From the NCBI GenBank assembly GCA_033032865.1, contig JAWHQI010000019.1, positions 14,364,001 to 14,428,000 of the forward strand: a DNA stretch of 64,000 nucleotides. The letters are read 5' to 3'. The position numbers and the translations under genes are program-made. Source of the DNA: Dactylorhiza incarnata (Eukaryota; Streptophyta; Magnoliopsida; Asparagales; Orchidaceae). The notes beneath the pieces are model-generated. The model had not been told where the DNA came from and searched no databases. It saw nothing but the letters and a program-made list of their open reading frames with translations. Shown here one piece after another: positions 43,999 through 54,215 of this stretch (the stretch's first letter is position 1; every line of letters begins with the position of its first letter).

Positions 43999-45839
43999 CT
44001 ATTTTATTAACAAGTTGTCGAAAAGGCACGAGATGGAGAACCTTCTCGGGTCGTTTAATTTGGGTGGCAATTTGTTAAGTAGGACCGTCGAGCATTCCGC
44101 ATTAGGTGAAACACATGAAATAGCCTCGAGCTTCTTTTTATTACAACGGAGCTCTTTGAGGTATTTTGCGTATTTTGGCATCTGAGAGAGTGCCTCGCAG
44201 AAGGGGACGTTAATATGGATTTGTTTTAATATTCATAAATTTTTTTGATAATTTTCATCCTCCTTCTCTTTGTTAATTTTCGAAGGATAAGGAATTTGCG
44301 GGCTCGAAACGCTCGGCGCAATTGGAAAATTTAGAGCTGATAAAATTGAAGAAGAGGGTGGAGGGGTCAGAGTCGAAATGTGTACCGTAGGCACAACCCG
44401 CGATGTGGAGACGAGCTCCTTGACGCTGCGAAGGGTTATAGCATGGGCATTTTCAAGAGGGTTCGACTCCGTATTCCCTGGCTAAGCTCCATGTGGCAGC
44501 TCTGTGATTATTTTCGCAAGTTGTCCAACATGCATTTCTAAATTTTTTAGCGATCCGGTAATATTCCGGATATTTGTATCTTTGGACGCGATGTACTTAT
44601 CGAAAACTTCCTCTAGCGGAGAAAGTTTTGGAGTAGGCGGTGGATATCCCTGCTGAAACCCGTGTAGAAATCCATGCGGGTTTGCATTTGGGGGTCGCTC
44701 CGCGTTATTTGTATTTCTCCAGAAGAAGTTTGGGTGATTCCTCTAACCCGGATTATAGCTATTACTATAAGGGTTATTAGTGTGGTTGAAGTGGGACCGA
44801 ACTTGATTACCGAGGTAATCCACCTTCGATTAGATTATTAAAATTATTAATATTATTAATATTATTATTTGCCCACGCGAGAGTGGAGGAGGAAGCAGTC
44901 ATCTCCGCCACTTGCTTACTTAGCCGCTCTACCTGCGAGGCTAAGTGAGTAGTGGCATCCACTTCAACAATACCAGCCAATTTATTAGGACGTGGCTTTG
45001 GCACATTCCACTGATATGCGTTCATGGCCATTACCTCGAAAAGATCTTGGCACATATCCGGTGTTTTGTTATTCAACGCCCCCTGGCAGCCGCATCGATC
45101 ATTTGTCGGCCGTTATAGAACGTTTGGACCTGTATCCAAGGTGGTAGCGCGTGATGAGGACACCTACGCAGTCATTCTTTAAAATGCTCCCAAATCTCGT
45201 AGAGAGACTCAGAATCGAATTGTATAAAGGATGTGATATCTGTGTGTAATTTAGCGGTTTTTGACGGAGGAAAATACTTAGTTAAATATTTTTCCATCAA
45301 CTCGGCCCACGTGGTTATGGACCCTCTCGGAGGAAAAGTCAACCACGATTTGGCCTTTGTCCGCAAAGAGAAGGGAATCAGCGTAAACGAATGACGTCAT
45401 CGCTGACACCATTAATTTTAAATGTGTCGCATATTTCTAAGAAATTTGAAAGGTGCAGATTTGGGTCCTCATATGGCAAACTGTCGAACTGAATCCACTA
45501 ATGTAACATTTGGATTATGCTGGATTTTATTTCAAAATTATTATTATTTTTCGCCGGGTGAGTAACACTTGACCCAGTATCTTCCAAATTTGGCATAACA
45601 TAGTAAGCCATGGTCCGATGCGGGGCCACATTTGGAACGAGATCTGTCATATTATCCGTTATAGTATCGCCGGCTAACTCTTCGAGATTTAAGGGTTGAT
45701 GTTGGTCATGAGATCGAAGATGCTCGTGAAGAGTGCGCTCGATTTTGGGATCAAAAGTAAAAAAAAATTTTGATTTAATTTTTGGGTTTCTTGGAGATAA
45801 ATAAATACAAGAGGAAGAGAGAGAAAGAAAAAAAGACAT
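43999..45839 (-). pseudogene. Athila-2 gag, several frameshifts
   Basis: Fragments in order on the minus strand are 45839-45498 (N-terminus), 45366-45172 (retrotransposon Gag domain, [21 protein letters not shown]), 45076-44807 (coil [15 protein letters not shown] followed by Asn-rich NNNINNINNFNN) and 44181-43999 ([11 protein letters not shown]...KLPPKLNDP). As in Athila-1, there is no CCHC knuckle; an Asn-rich stretch occupies that place. The bridge CLFDNLLIK leads into protease, with one more nucleotide than Athila-1 at this spot. Confidence 0.85.
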
Positions 45840-46204
45840 ATATAAAAAAAGGGTTTATTTGATTTTTTTTTAGTTTTTTGGAAGATAATATATTCAAGAG
45901 GAGGATAGAAAGAGTTTTTTTAAAATATTTTGATTTGATTTCGTGGGCTCTTTGAGAATAATATAAATAAAAGAAAGGAAGATCTTTTTAATTAAATTTT
46001 TTGATTTTTTGGATGACGATATATATAGATGATTCGATTTTTTGATTTCTTTTTTTAGTTTTTAAGCTTTTTCTATATTTTTTTGGTTGTTTTTTTTTTT
46101 TTTAGAAAAAAATATGTGCGAGAGAAAAAGGGGGGAGGAAGAAGTAAAAGATAAAATTATTAGCGATTCTTTTTCGAAATAACAACTCCCCGGCAACGGC
46201 GCCA
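45840..46204 (-). other. Athila-2 leader and primer-binding site
   Basis: The leader (45840-46187) is A/T-rich with no ORF. The primer site at 46188-46204 reads TGGCGCCGTTGCCGGGG on the minus strand, a perfect tRNA-Asp complement, 6 nt from the LTR. Confidence 0.9.
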
Positions 46205-47277
46205 AAAACTTAATGTTTAAATTTTAGTACTACAAAAGCCTTTTTGTGATGAGAGTAGAATTAGGCGGGAATTTTCGAGGAGTCTCGCGAGTACTCTTCC
46301 TTCGACAAACTAACTGTTATCCTACTTCGATGAATAGAAGTAACGGTCCTTCCTTCTTTCGGAATATCGACGATTAAGCCCCATCTACGACGCCGAATTC
46401 TTTAAATGTAAGAATTGAAAAAGGAGAGTTTTGCAAGCCTTTGTAATTATTATCCAAACTAATCTTTCGAGGAAGGCATGTATACCTTCTCATGTATAAT
46501 ATAGGATATTTTGTAGAAAATATCAAGGTCGTATTTTTCGGGATCCTATTGATTATTTTTACCTTTTAAGAACGCGCTATTATTTTATCGATGAAATGAG
46601 TGATTAATTTTATAAAATTAAAAGAGCGATGATGATAAAAATTTAAGCGATGGCGTGCGGTTAGCGGAAACAAAGAAAAACAATTATAAGGAAAAAGAAA
46701 AAAAAAGTGCACACTAAATTAAAAACGCATGCACTCTACAGAATTGAAATGACAGAATAGAAATAAAGCAAAAAATTTATCTCAAACACGCACACACTCT
46801 ACGGTATTGAAATGACTTAATTGAAAGAAAGCATAAAAACTAATTTCGCAAAATAAAGACAAGTTAAACTCATACACACACCCACTCTACAATAATTAAA
46901 AGCTAAATTAAAGCAAAAATTAAAGAAAGCAAAAAAAAAAGTAAACTCACACACACACACACTTTCATAAATGAAAAACTAAAAAAAAAACAATAAAATA
47001 TACACTCATAAACTCTCACACTCACCATAAACGAAAGAAGAACAAGGACAAAACAATATATTGATTGAAATAAAATTTTCAAACTTTTTCAAGAAAGTCT
47101 AAACTTGGAGGATAAAAAGAGCCCAAACTAGAGCTTAGAATGCACACAAACTCAACTCATAAACACTCATAAAAAACTCACAAAAAACTCTCAAAAACAC
47201 TCAAATAAAACTCACAAGAAAAACACTTAACTTAGGTTCTAAAATTATGAACCTTTAAAACAAGGGAAGAGCCCCCT

Positions 47278-47285
47278 TATTTATA
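47278..47285 (-). promoter_or_regulatory. TATA box of the Athila-2 LTR
   Basis: TATAAATA on the minus strand, placed as in the Athila-1 LTR and followed by GGGGGC. Confidence 0.6.
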
Positions 47286-47487
47286 GATAAACAGGCGGCT
47301 GCAATTAGCAAAAATAACAGTTGAAAGGGGAGCTGATGGGTCGCAGCTGGCTGCTTCTAGAAGAAGCGGTGCGGGACAGCTAGCTGGGTGCGGATAGCTG
47401 GCTGGGTGCGTGACTGCTGGCGGGCTGGGCTACGGATAGAGGGATGGCGGGTTTGGGTGCGGATAACTGGAATTAATCCAGCAAAAA

Positions 47488-47559
47488 TGGCGCTGGCCTG
47501 GATTCGATCCCGCATTACAAAGGAGGCTAGCCAAACCAAGTCCACTGAGCCAAGCGCGC
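47488..47559 (-). other. tRNA-like sequence with Pol III A and B boxes inside the LTR
   Basis: On the minus strand, an A box TGGCTCAGTGG (47552-47542) and a B box GGATCGAATCC (47510-47500) start 42 nt apart, as in a tRNA gene. The ends GCGCGCT and AGCGCCA can pair over five bases. The anticodon arm does not fold, so this is not a working tRNA. It may be a SINE head or a captured tRNA relic. Confidence 0.5.
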
Positions 47560-47639
47560 TCATCTATAAGGAAAAGAACATATTTAAATATATTTAAATA
47601 TATTAATAGAATCTAATAACTATGTATTATATAGAGGGG

Positions 47640-47935
47640 AATGGAAAATCGACATCCCGTCCGGTCGATCAACGGGAAGGGATGTCGATCGGGACTTAGG
47701 CAGTAATCGACTGGACAGGAAAGGAAAATCGATGGGATCGACATCCCGTCTCGTCGATCGACGAGATGGGAGGTCGATCGATGGGAAGGTAATCGACGGA
47801 ATGCTTTAAGGAAAAAAAACAAGTTAATATCAATGGGAAGCTGACCGATGGGATCGACAACCCGTCCTGTCGATCGACGGGACTGCCAGCTGATCGACGG
47901 GACTGTCTGCCGATCGACGGGACTGTCTTTATTTA
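47640..47935 (-). promoter_or_regulatory. TCGATCGA-centred palindrome array in the Athila-2 U3
   Basis: Repeated GTCGATCGAC, CGATCGACGGGAC and CATCCCGTC words (for example 47750-47780 and 47870-47930) form dyads. It lies upstream of the TATA box, in the position that CACG/CGTG dyads occupy in Athila-1, but with different sequence. Confidence 0.5.
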
Positions 47936-48317
47936 AAAAAAATAAGTTAAAAAGAGTTTTTATTTATTTAACATTATTTATGGCTTATATTTACATATAT
48001 ATAGATATAGCTTTTTATTTAATAAGTATTTTACATATGCATATAAATTTACATATATTTAGTATACTTTATATATATATATTTAAAAATATATTTAGTA
48101 TATATTTACATAATTACTTACATAAATATTTACATACTTATTATATAGTTTCATATATAAATATATACTTAAATAGTTCATTTTTACATATAAATATATA
48201 TAAATAAATATTAGTTAAAACAAATCATTTATTCAATAATTTACATGAAATATGAATAACATTACTTAAAACTATACTAAAACCATACTAAAATACATAT
48301 AATTTTATTATTCATCA

Positions 48318-49910
48318 TGGATCTTGTTGAGTTATTTAGGAGATTTTCTTCTTCCTGAAGAACCACTTGCTCAGTGACAGTGGGAGCACCATCTTCATTC
48401 ATTGGAATGATCTCAGTGGCTGGTAATTCAGGTGCTGTAAGTTCCTCTTCATCTGCTATAGAGTCTTCATCTGAATTAGTGCTAATATTCTATTTTCCTT
48501 TGTCTTGACACACTGATGGATGATACATGATGCTGAGCCTTTCAACTTGCTCTGCTAGTTGGTCTTCTTCCCACAGACAAGTGCTGGTGGAAGCTTCCTT
48601 CCCCTTATAAAACATATTAGTTTCATCAAAAAACACATGCACAGACTGCTCAATCTTGATAGAGCTTTTATTATAGCACCTATAGGCCTTGCTTGATGAG
48701 GAATATCCGAAAAATATTCCATCATCAGCCTTCTTGTCAAATTTGGCAAGATTACTTTTCCCATTGTTGAGAATAAAGCAAGTACAACCAAATATCCTAA
48801 AGTATATGACTATAGGTGCCTTTCCCTTCAGTAACTTATAGGGAGTCTTCAACTTTGTCTTGTAGATGAGACTTCTATTCAGAACATAGTTGGCAGTATT
48901 TTCTGCCTCAGCCCAAAAGGACTTTGACAAGTTGGATTCAGCCAATATTGTCCTTCCTGATTCAATTAGGGTTCTATTTTTCCTTTCAACCACTCTATTT
49001 TATTGGGGGGGGGGGGGTTCTAGGAGCTGAAAAGCTTTGTCTTATCCCTTCATCCTCACAGAATCTACACATTAACTAATTTTCAAACTCAGTACCACGA
49101 TCACTTCTGATCACAGTAACCTGAGTGCTGAATTCAAATTGAATCTGTCTAATGAATCTTGAGAGGATCTTGAAGGTGGATGACTTAGCTTTTAGAATGA
49201 ACACCCAACTGAATCTAGAAAAATTATCTACAATGACTAGAGTATAGGACTTACCTGCTAAGCTCTGAGTGGAGATAGGACCAAATAGGTCCAAGTGCAA
49301 CAGGAATAGGATTCTGGGTGAATCATTCTTACCAATTGGTTTGAATGATAATTTGATCCGCTTTCCTAGTTGGCAGGCTCAACAGGGATGGTCTTTATTT
49401 AACTTACCTATTGGTAAGCCTCTTACTAGGTTAAATTTAGACAGTTTGGCAATGCTTTTCAAGTTAAGATGACTAATTCTACTATGCCACAACACATTGT
49501 TTTCTAACTGGGAGTTAAATAACCAGATCTCTAACTTACTATACTCAAAGTCTACAGCATTGACCTTACCTTTCCTAAGATCAGTCATTACTATTTGTTT
49601 AGTTACATAACTAACTATATGACACAATGACTTAGTGAATACAACTTTGTATTCACCATCACACAACTGGCTAATGCTAATTAGATTATATTGAAGTCCT
49701 TCAACATAAGCTATCTTAGAAAAAGAGACTCCCCAATCATGAGCAAACCATATCCTTTGGTTTGCCCAGAGTGGGAATTGCCAAAATTTACCTTAGGCCC
49801 TTCATTGGCCTTGTAGTTTTCCAGTAGTCCTTATGCTCTAGTCATATGAATGAAGCATCCACTGTCTAGATACCACTGCTGGTTTGTGGTTGAACAGTCT
49901 TCCTTCTGCA
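48318..49910 (-). pseudogene. SIRE-2 protease and integrase, broken
   Basis: From high to low coordinates: protease WYLDSGCFIHMT (near 49865), with the copia DSG active site; GAG-pre-integrase NVLWHSRISHLNLKSIAKL (49666-49379); integrase core with LDLFGPIST and IRSDRGTEFEN (49300-49076); then VVERKNRT, carrying the catalytic Glu, at 48993. The short gap before VVERK holds a G/C homopolymer (about 49004-49017) in place of the usual TPQQNG coding, plus a stop. The integrase C-terminal part (SFWAEAENTANYVLNR, FGCTCFILNNGKSNLAKFD, GIFFGYSSSSKAYRCYN) follows. The acidic linker continues to 48318. It is not functional. Confidence 0.88.
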
Positions 49911-49925
49911 CATGGAGTTATGAAG

Positions 49926-50150
49926 TTAGACCCTCACATGCTGGGGACCCTTTTTTCTGTCATCATATGAAGTTATGAAAGAATAAGATGGTCTTTCAGT
50001 ATACCCCTTGAGTTGAATAAGTGTTGCATTATTATGCCAACAATGTTTGGCTATATGCCCAAGCTTAGAACAACATAAACATCTAGGAACAGAAGTAGAG
50101 GGTGGTTTAGATGTTTGATATTTTATTGCGGAAACATGCAACGAGAACAA
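49926..50150 (-). pseudogene. SIRE-2 gag C-terminal knuckle segment
   Basis: An open 74-codon piece carries CLCCSKLGHIAKHC, a complete CX2CX4HX4C knuckle, followed by WHNN. It is the counterpart of the degenerate knuckle at about 30205-30250 in SIRE-1 (CCGKKGHFAIDCWHN). Upstream Gag is beyond the Athila-1 insertion. Confidence 0.75.
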
Positions 50151-50229
50151 ATCGACACATCTTTAGAGTTGTGTCGAGTGTAATTCGACGTGTCTGCATA
50201 GTTATGTCGATAATAATTTGATGCAAAAT

Positions 50230-52769
50230 TGATGATTACTTGGGCTTCTTCTTTTTGTTTTATAAATAAAAGATAACCTTTATATTAAGAGTTTAGAATT
50301 GGCGGATATTTTCGAAGAGTCTCGCAAGTACTCCTACTTTGAGAAATTAACCGTTATCCTATCGAAGGATAGAAGTAACGATCTTTTTCTTCTTTCGGAA
50401 TATTGACAATTACGCTTCGGCTACAATGCCGAATTCTATTGAATTGAATAGTAGAAAAGGAGAGTTTTGCACTAAATGAGTTTGAAAAGCTGTGTTTGAA
50501 TTTTTAGTCCAAATTAATCATTTGATAAAGGCAAGTATACCTTATCGCAAGTAATACAGGATATTTTTAGAAAATATCGGGATCGTATATTTCCGCGGGT
50601 CGTGTTGATTATGCTACTTCGAGGGACAAACTATTCTTTTATCGGAGTAATATTTTTAGTTGATTTAACTAGAGTTCTAAATGATAAAATGCGAAAGATG
50701 ATTTAAGCGATTTACTAGAGTTCTAAGTGATGAGAAATATAGCGCGCGACGTCGAATTACCTTGAGACGAAAATACATTTTTCGTAGAATTAAAAGTGAT
50801 GACTTTTCAAAATATTAAGATGACTTGGCCGTGGAGGTTCCATAATTATGAACGCTCCTCTCTCGAGGGTACGCCCACCTGAGATTATGAATATTCGACC
50901 GAACTCTCGTTCTACAATCGAATGTTCTTAATACTCGCTTTATGTTACGAACCCCGCTATTGGGTTTTTATTTCCAATTCGAAAGAGTTACCTCGTCCTC
51001 TCTCGAGGGTAGAGCGCACTTCTCTTTACCCGTGAGTGATCAGTCCGTACACACGAGCCTCTCGGCTAACTAGGTACGAAAACGGAAATGAAAACCACAC
51101 ATCGATTATGTGGCTTCACTCAACGTGATTCTCGGGTAAACCTTAAGCGTTAATTATTTTAGAAAGAGATGTTTTAATTTTTATAGAAAAACTATTTTTG
51201 TGTCCCAATGCTCTTCGACGTCGTGCGCTAAAGGAAATTAGCCACTCATCGGAATGGAGACGGCATTATCGGTTGAAAAATACATGTTTGATAATTAAAG
51301 CGGATATAAGCGGATAAAAAGGAAATAAAAAGACTTATATAAAAACAGTAATAATATCCGTCCCAACCACCTTAAACAAGTGCTAAAAAGTTCTTAGCCT
51401 CTTATTTAAGAAGGGGGTGGTATAGAAATGAAAAGACTTATAAAGGTGCAGAAATAATATCCGTCCCAACCGACTTAAATAAGTGCTAAAGTAAATTAGC
51501 CTCTTATTTGAGAAGGGGGTGGTATAGAAATGAAAAGACTTATAAAGGTGCAGAAATAATATCCATCCCAACCGACTTAAATAAGTGCTAAAGTAAATTA
51601 GCCTCTTATTTGAGAAGGGGGTGGTATATAGCAGTTATATAAAGACTGAAATAAAAACTAAGCTACAAAAAAGGAAAATACTATCTCATACACGCACACA
51701 CTCTAAAAGAAACTGAAAAAGAAAGCGTTTAAAATGAAAGCGATAAAATAAGGCGAAAAAGAAAACGATAAAACTATTTTATGAAAGCTTGTAAATCTAA
51801 GCTATGAAAACAGTAAACCTAGATTATGAAAGCAATAAAACTAACTATAAAAGCAATAAAACTAAATTATGAAAGCAATAAAGCTAAACTCATACACGCA
51901 CACACACTAACATTAATAAAAAGAAGATGATCCAAATGAGAAAAACATCATTTTATTTCTGAAATCAGCATTACAACTAGACTAGGAAGACGAAAAAAAA
52001 ACTACAAACGAACTTAAACTGAAATGCAGAAGAGAAGCTCACAATCACTCAAAAGAACTCACAATACAACAAAAACCACTCAAAATTTGGATGAAAATAA
52101 CTTCAGCCGAGCCCCTCTATTTATAGGGAAAATTTGAGTTTTACACGCCCTAGGTCACGGGCGTGACTTGAATGTCACGGCCGTGACTTAGGGCGTGACA
52201 TTTGCTCGGCTGTATTCGCCGCCTTCTGGAAGGTCTGGCCGTCAAACATGGCTGCACACGGGCGTGACTTGGTATGTCACGGGCGTGACTTGGGTGGCTG
52301 ATGTCGGCAGCATGGGTGCGGCTTCGAGACGTGATGCGCTGGCGGCTCACGGGCGTGACTCTGCTGGAACACGGGCGTGACTTGTAGAGTCACGGGCGTG
52401 ACTTGATCAACTCTTCGAGATTTCACCTGAAAACGGCTGCCAGCTGGAAATTTGGCTTTTAAAATTACACGCCCTTGGTCACGGGCGTGACCTCGGGCGT
52501 GACTTGAGCGATTTGTCGGGATTTGATCTGAATTGAGCCGTCCCGTTGATATTTGATCTTTAAAATTACACGCCCTTGGTCACGGGCGTGTCTGAGGGCG
52601 TGACCTGTGAAAATTTTGCAAAAAATTGCAAAAACAAAAATAAAACTAAGTTAGAAACCAGAAATAATAAAGAAGCAATTTATTCATTAATTTACATAGA
52701 AAATTCACAATATTAATTAAAACTATACTAATACTTATACCAAAAATACATATTTTTTATTACTTATCA
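50230..52769 (-). repeat. 3' LTR of Athila-1
   Basis: 2540 bp, same length as the 5' LTR. The dyad array is at 52144-52610, the TATA box at 52118-52125, and three tandem copies of a 102-103-bp unit at about 51327-51640. Confidence 0.96.
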
Positions 52770-54215
52770 AATACCCCCATACTTAAGCTTTTGCTATTCC
52801 AGGGCAAAAGTAAGAGAGATCTATACGGGATTAACATAAGTTCTAATTTTTGGCTATCGTTTTATTTTAATCATAAGAGACTGAAAAATAAAAATTCGGA
52901 GTAATAAGAGTTAAGTCCTAAATTATGCAAATGATTTAAGTAGAAGAAATGTCCTGGCCAAAAGACTTCTTAATTAACCAAATAGCAAACAAAATTGCAA
53001 TCATTAGTAAACGAGATTAGATCGAAATTATAATAACCTTTGTTTAAAGAAACATAAAGGAAAAATATAAGTTACTAATTATGCTCTCAAATGATTTTTT
53101 TGAATTAAAACTAGAAACAATAATTTGGTTAAGGGAAAAGGGGGTAAAAAGCCTTGGCAAATAGAAGAGTACTTGGATTAGGGGTGATGAATTGTATCAT
53201 CTCACCCCTCTTATAAAGTTTCCTTTGACTCCCATCGTTGGTGTACGAGGGACGAGGGAAAATTGACCTTTTTAATTAACCCAATGCCTGTGTTTACGGA
53301 ATTTGCAATTCCCATTGACATAGGATTTCTTTTAACAAATATTGGGTGTCTATGTTTACGGAATTTTTGTATTCCCATTGACATAAGATCTTTTTTTTTT
53401 CTTCTTTTTGTGTTTTTGTCATGCTAAATTGGTGTATACAAGGGGTTTTCAAGAGAAATTCTAGAATAATAAAAAAAAATTTTGAGAGCAACCTTAGTAA
53501 GTTGAATATTCCTAGATTCCTGAAGACATAAAGTAGGGATAATTGCAGTCTAAAGTTGTTTTGCTAACATAATACACATGTCTCTATTTTAGCTAGTAGA
53601 AGTAGTGCTTGATAACAAAGCCTCTATTTAAATTAAAAACACAAGATATTCTTTAAAACTTAACCCCGAACGTTTAAATCTATCGATCTTAGATAAACAA
53701 ACAAATAGTAAAACTAGCGATTATGAAAATCCACAAACATATACTCTCGAAACTAAATGCTTTAAGAATAAAAGTAAAGTAGGGTTTATTATTTTTGGAG
53801 TTTTTTCTTTTTTTTTCTTTTTTTTTTTTGTTGTTTTTTTTGTGTTTTTTTTTTTTTTTTTTTTTTTTTTGTGTTTTTGTTTTTTTTGTTTTTGTCAACT
53901 ACAAAAAATACATATTATTATTATTATTTTTTTTTTTTTTTTTTTTTTTTGAAAACGGGAAATACACCCCCAAACGTAAAACCCAACATTGTCCCCAATG
54001 TTGTAATGTAAGTATGAAGAAGGGAAAATAACAATGCAATATATACAAAAGGAAAAAGGAAGCAAAAAGGCTTCCCTGAAGTAAAGCTGGCGGGGTCGGA
54101 AGAAACCCTGCAAAAATAGAGAAAAAGCATAATAAAAATATTAGATAAATATGGGGTGCCTCCCACGAGCGCTTTGTTTACCGTCGCGTAGCTTGACGCA
54201 TTTGGCGTGTTGAGA
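52770..54215 (-). other. 3' UTR of Athila-1 and polypurine tract
   Basis: On the minus strand the UTR follows the pol stop. It holds a hairpin with an internal polypurine tract (54003-53965), a T/A homopolymer-rich stretch (53795-53950), a repeated TGTTTACGGAATTT word (about 53290-53365), and ends with ATGGGGGTATT (52780-52770) beside the 3' LTR. There is no env-like ORF. Confidence 0.85.
53965..54003 (-). promoter_or_regulatory. Hairpin and internal polypurine tract in the Athila-1 3' UTR
   Basis: CAACATTG-GGGA-CAATGTTG on the minus strand (8-bp stem, 54003-53984), followed by GTTTGGGGGTG (53975-53965). It is the counterpart of 34211-34252 in TR-GAG2. The stem is preserved although several bases differ. 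Confidence 0.6.

Larger units (their letters stand above)
41986..48317 (-). mobile_element. Athila-2: older Athila-like element, 3' half deleted
   Basis: On the minus strand: 5' LTR (48317-46211), perfect tRNA-Asp primer site, gag, then protease, RT and part of RNase H, stopping at about 41986 where Tekay-like LTR sequence begins. Integrase, 3' UTR and 3' LTR are absent. Sequence matches Athila-1 throughout the coding part with many frameshifts and stops. It is inserted at 48318 in SIRE-2; a TSD cannot be checked because the other side is lost. Confidence 0.88.
46211..48317 (-). repeat. 5' LTR of Athila-2
   Basis: This 2107-bp LTR reads TGATGAATAATAAAA at its minus-strand start (48317) and ...AACATTA at its end (46211). 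In transcription order: an A/T-rich start, a TCGATCGA/ACGGGAC array (47935-47640), a tRNA-like sequence (47559-47488), a TATA box (47285-47278), then R/U5 with imperfect repeats of an ACACACACTCTAC unit (46690-47000). Confidence 0.85.
48318..50229 (-). mobile_element. SIRE-2, left segment: SIRE-like copia element (pol 5' part)
   Basis: This minus-strand copia sequence is continuous with 62259-64000 after removing Athila-1 (TSD AAAAT at 50225-50229 and 62259-62263). It carries the second Gag knuckle, protease and integrase, ending in the integrase-RT linker where Athila-2 is inserted. RT, RNase H and LTRs are not in the window. Confidence 0.85.

Noticed and set aside
48000..48207. Ile/Tyr-rich plus-strand frame resembling a membrane protein
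   Set aside because: It lies in the A/T-rich start of the Athila-2 LTR, antisense to the element; composition alone explains the hydrophobicity.
53689..53950. Lys-rich or Phe-rich small proteins
   Set aside because: They are translations of T/A homopolymers in the Athila-1 3' UTR.
52770..54215. Env-like gene of Athila-1
   Set aside because: Many Athila elements carry one here, but this interval has no ORF beyond homopolymer translations.
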